The notes under the pieces: model-generated
What the model saw: only the letters and a program-made list of their open reading frames with translations
What the model was told of the DNA's origin: nothing
Database searches by the model: none
Shown here: piece by piece, positions 61,447 to 64,000 of the stretch
Position numbering within the stretch: the stretch's first letter is position 1
Layout of the letters: each line of letters opens with the position of its first letter
NCBI RefSeq assembly: GCF_900090045.1
Contig: NC_041776.1
Coordinates: 62,001-126,000, forward strand
Length of the DNA stretch: 64,000 nt
Reading direction: 5' to 3'
Source of the DNA: Plasmodium malariae
Lineage: Eukaryota > Apicomplexa > Aconoidasida > Haemosporida > Plasmodiidae
Position numbers and translations under genes: made by a program

Positions 61447-63144
61447 TTTCCTTGAACTGATAAAAGACAATAAATATATAAATTTAATATAGAAAAAATT
61501 ATATTGTTTGTCTTTTTAAAAAAAGTTTAAAGAATGTTTTACAAGGTATATATGTGAGAACAATTATGGTTTCGCTTAAAATGGTAAATTATAAAATAAA
61601 ATTAAAATAACAATTGAGAAATATTACATTTATATTAAAAAAAACAAAAATTGTTAAAACAGATTTTTGCTAAAGGACATTGAATATTAATATTCTTTTT
61701 TTTTTTTTTTTTTATCTAGCTAAATAGCTTTTAAGAAAAAGTCTTTTAGGAATAGCTTCTCGTTAAAATACGAAAGCTACATTTATATATATATTTTTTT
61801 AAATAATCTTAGCTAGTATAAAAAAAAAATTGCAGCACATTTTGTCTTACTTAAAAAAACCCTCTTAAAGTTTTATAAATACAGCGAATGGAATTATTTA
61901 AAACATTAAATCAAAAAAAAAAAAAAAGATATCTGTTATTAGCTGTATTAAAACAACAAAAAATGAGTTAAAAACAAATAAATCTGAAAAAATTTATTCA
62001 TACTGAAAATAAAAAACAAAAAAACAGGTAGTTCCTAATTTATTTTTGTTAAATATGAAATAGTATATCAAAATATTTGCATAATTTGCTCTAAAGAGTA
62101 CTTCTGTTAAATATACATTAATGTTAATACTTGAAAGTGTACATAAAACAAATTTACAACTTCTTAACATATATTACACAGACATGTGCATTACATTTTG
62201 ATGAAATGTGAAAATATATTATTTACTTTTTCTTTAAGTAAATTATAATATAATATATATACACATAAAGCCAACTTGTGAGGAACTTCAGTAAGAGGCA
62301 TACGTTTTTTATTTCGTTGTTTAACTAAAATTTGGATCTTTTAGTGTCTTTATTCCTTCTACAAACATAGCTTAAAATTGTGATGTACATACTAAACACA
62401 ATTGGGATTTTTTTAGCGGACTGTTATAAAAAACTTTTAAAATTAAAAATATATATTAGAATTATTAAGAGAGTTCTAAAAACAATCTTTTAATAATCTC
62501 TCAACCATCTCTTAATAAAATACTGTAAAAATAAGATAAAAAGAAAGGAACCTTAGGTATAACACAATTTTAGAACAATTCGAAAATGAACTTATGTTCT
62601 TCACGATTTACTTTTTCATTATTAGATCGTAAAGTTAAATGTTATTTTTTCTTGTTAATTTGGAATGATATAAGATACCCTAAAAACTTAAATTAAAATA
62701 GCGGAACTAAATACACTATGTGGAATGTGAGATTATTTAAATAATTTAATGTAAAATTTGTTTCCTTAAAATATTAAAAAAAAAGTATATTAAAGTAAAA
62801 TGAGATTACTGTAGAAAAAATTATATATATACTTAAAAATTCATATACATACATATATGTATTTCTCTGTTTAATTTTTATGTAATTATTTTCATTTCAT
62901 ATTAAAAAAAAAAAATTAAGTGTACCAATAAATAGGCAATTTTAACAAATAGAGATTTAACTGTTCATTTATTTATCTTCAGGAGAGAGTAAAAAACAAA
63001 TGTAAACTGTTTTTAAGCATTTAAGCAAATAAAACACCGTTTATTGAAGTTGCCAGTACTCTATATGTTTTTATTTTTTGATAGGGTATATAAATATAAT
63101 GTAAAGGGAAAAAAAGAAAAAGATATATATAACGAAAAAAAAAT
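61447..63144. other. Divergent promoter region
   Basis: 1.7 kb between two genes that point away from each other. It contains a T run (61699-61713), A runs and no open frame worth calling. Both 5' untranslated regions and promoters should lie here. Confidence 0.55.
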
Positions 63145-64000
63145 ATGAAATTCACTTTTTTTCTAATTAAATTCATTGTTCTTATATTGTGTATATATAA
63201 GTTTTTTTTAAAAGCTAATATTGTAAAAATATTTAAAAATATAAGATACTTCATATTCGTTAATAACGGTAGTGTTTTTAACATAGTAAAAAAAATTAAC
63301 TTGAAAAAGTGTAATAAGAATATAAAGAATATGGATACACAGGAAAATTTATTTATCGATATTGGATCAAATTTAACGGATAAAATGTTTGATGGAATCT
63401 ACAATAAGAAAAAGCATGAAAATGATTTAAAATAGTAATATAGAAAAATTCACCGCATATTTAAGTTTTTTGTGTGTAGATATGTATATATATGCCTACC
63501 TATATGTGCATATGCATTTGTGCACGTATTATATCTTCTTTTTTTTTTTTTTTTTTATTTGCTTTGTAAACATTCTGTTCTGAGTGCAGTGTTTTGAATA
63601 GGGCAAAGAATAACAACGTTGAGAAAATTATAATAACATGTACCTGCCTGGAAGACATTGATAAATCTCTAGAAATTTGTGAAACATACGGTTCAATTTT
63701 ACACTTTTAATATAAATAATATATAGCAATTTTTATTAACTTCTTATTAACTTTCTTTTTTCTTTTTTCCTTTTTCCTTTTTCCCTTTTTATTTTCAAAA
63801 TAGATCCTGAGGGCAAATTTCTTTTTTTAACTGCTGGTGTACACCCAACAAATTGCTTTGAATTTATTGAAAAAAAAACTAGTGAAGAAAAAGACATACT
63901 GGCAAAAAAAGAATTTGAAAACTTTATAAAATATTTTAAAAATGAAAAAAACATAATGAACGAAAATTCAAAGTATGGCTCTTCTGCCGATAGCAAGGAT
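63145..64000 (+). CDS. TatD-like deoxyribonuclease, 5' part
   Basis: Three exons were joined by phase. Exon 1 (63145-63434) ends AAATA|GTAATA. Exon 2 (63590-63690) lies after GAGTGCAG and ends TACG|GTTCAA. Exon 3 (63804-) follows TTCAAAATAG and is open to the end of the window. The family's opening is clear: FIDIGSNLTDKMFDGIYNKK, then NNVEKIIITCTCLEDIDKSL and PEGKFLFLTAGVHPTNCFEF, matching the TatD metal-binding start (D-x-G-x-N-L-T-D) and the G-x-HP motif. The TatD barrel uses divalent metals to degrade DNA. Exon 1 adds a hydrophobic leader (MKFTFFLIKFIVLILCIYKF) and about 60 residues before MDTQENL, suggesting secretion or organelle targeting. An internal start at MDTQ is the alternative. 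The 3' part lies outside. Confidence 0.9.

Noticed and set aside
1..64000. rRNA, tRNA or CRISPR content
   Set aside because: No GC-rich rRNA-like block, no recognisable tRNA A/B boxes, and the tandem repeats have no spacers.

Overview
The window looks like a Plasmodium chromosome. The DNA is roughly four-fifths A+T by eye, full of (TA)n and long A/T homopolymers, and carries two-exon exported-protein genes, PHIST proteins, a tryptophan-rich antigen, a Plasmodium-type ABCC transporter and a TatD nuclease. The mix of PHIST and tryptophan-rich genes, with no var or rif genes seen, suits a human/primate species outside the falciparum group (P. malariae-like or P. ovale-like). The species assignment is an inference.

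Bases 1 to about 46,000 are subtelomeric. Genes are sparse, short and often broken. Seven two-exon loci were reconstructed by joining reading frames at GT..AG introns: 3184-5139 (+, in-frame stop), 9752-10758 (-, frameshift in exon 1), 18614-20128 (+, tryptophan-rich antigen), 24686-26390 (+, frameshift and stop), 28701-30035 (-, intact, 48-bp repeats), 34534-35631 (+, PHIST) and 41715-42754 (+, RAD-like PHIST). An orphan first exon lies at 38345, and several weaker relics were found. The exported genes share one plan: a first exon ending just after a hydrophobic segment, an intron of about 200-320 bases, then an RxL motif 22-25 residues into exon 2. Three of them also end in a pair of hydrophobic segments. 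Between them lie minisatellites and a 3.4-kb block of degenerate CTAAAN hexamers resembling decayed telomere sequence, in the orientation expected for a left-hand telomere.

From about 47,000 the sequence becomes core chromosome. There is one intact 1749-residue ABCC/MRP transporter (47147-52396, -), then a 2.5-kb stretch almost entirely A and T (about 55870-58350) that has the size and composition of a Plasmodium centromere. Beyond it are a small secreted protein (60913-61446, -) and, divergently, the 5' part of a TatD-like DNase (63145 onward, three exons seen, running off the window). From memory, MRP1 and a TatD gene flank the centromere of P. falciparum chromosome 1, so this appears to be the syntenic place. 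Subtelomeric sequence begins within about 10 kb of the centromere, and the arm carries only one recognisable core gene here.

Functionally the two halves are separate. The subtelomeric genes encode proteins probably exported to, or placed on, the infected red cell. The core genes encode membrane transport, a secreted protein of unknown role and a metal-dependent nuclease.
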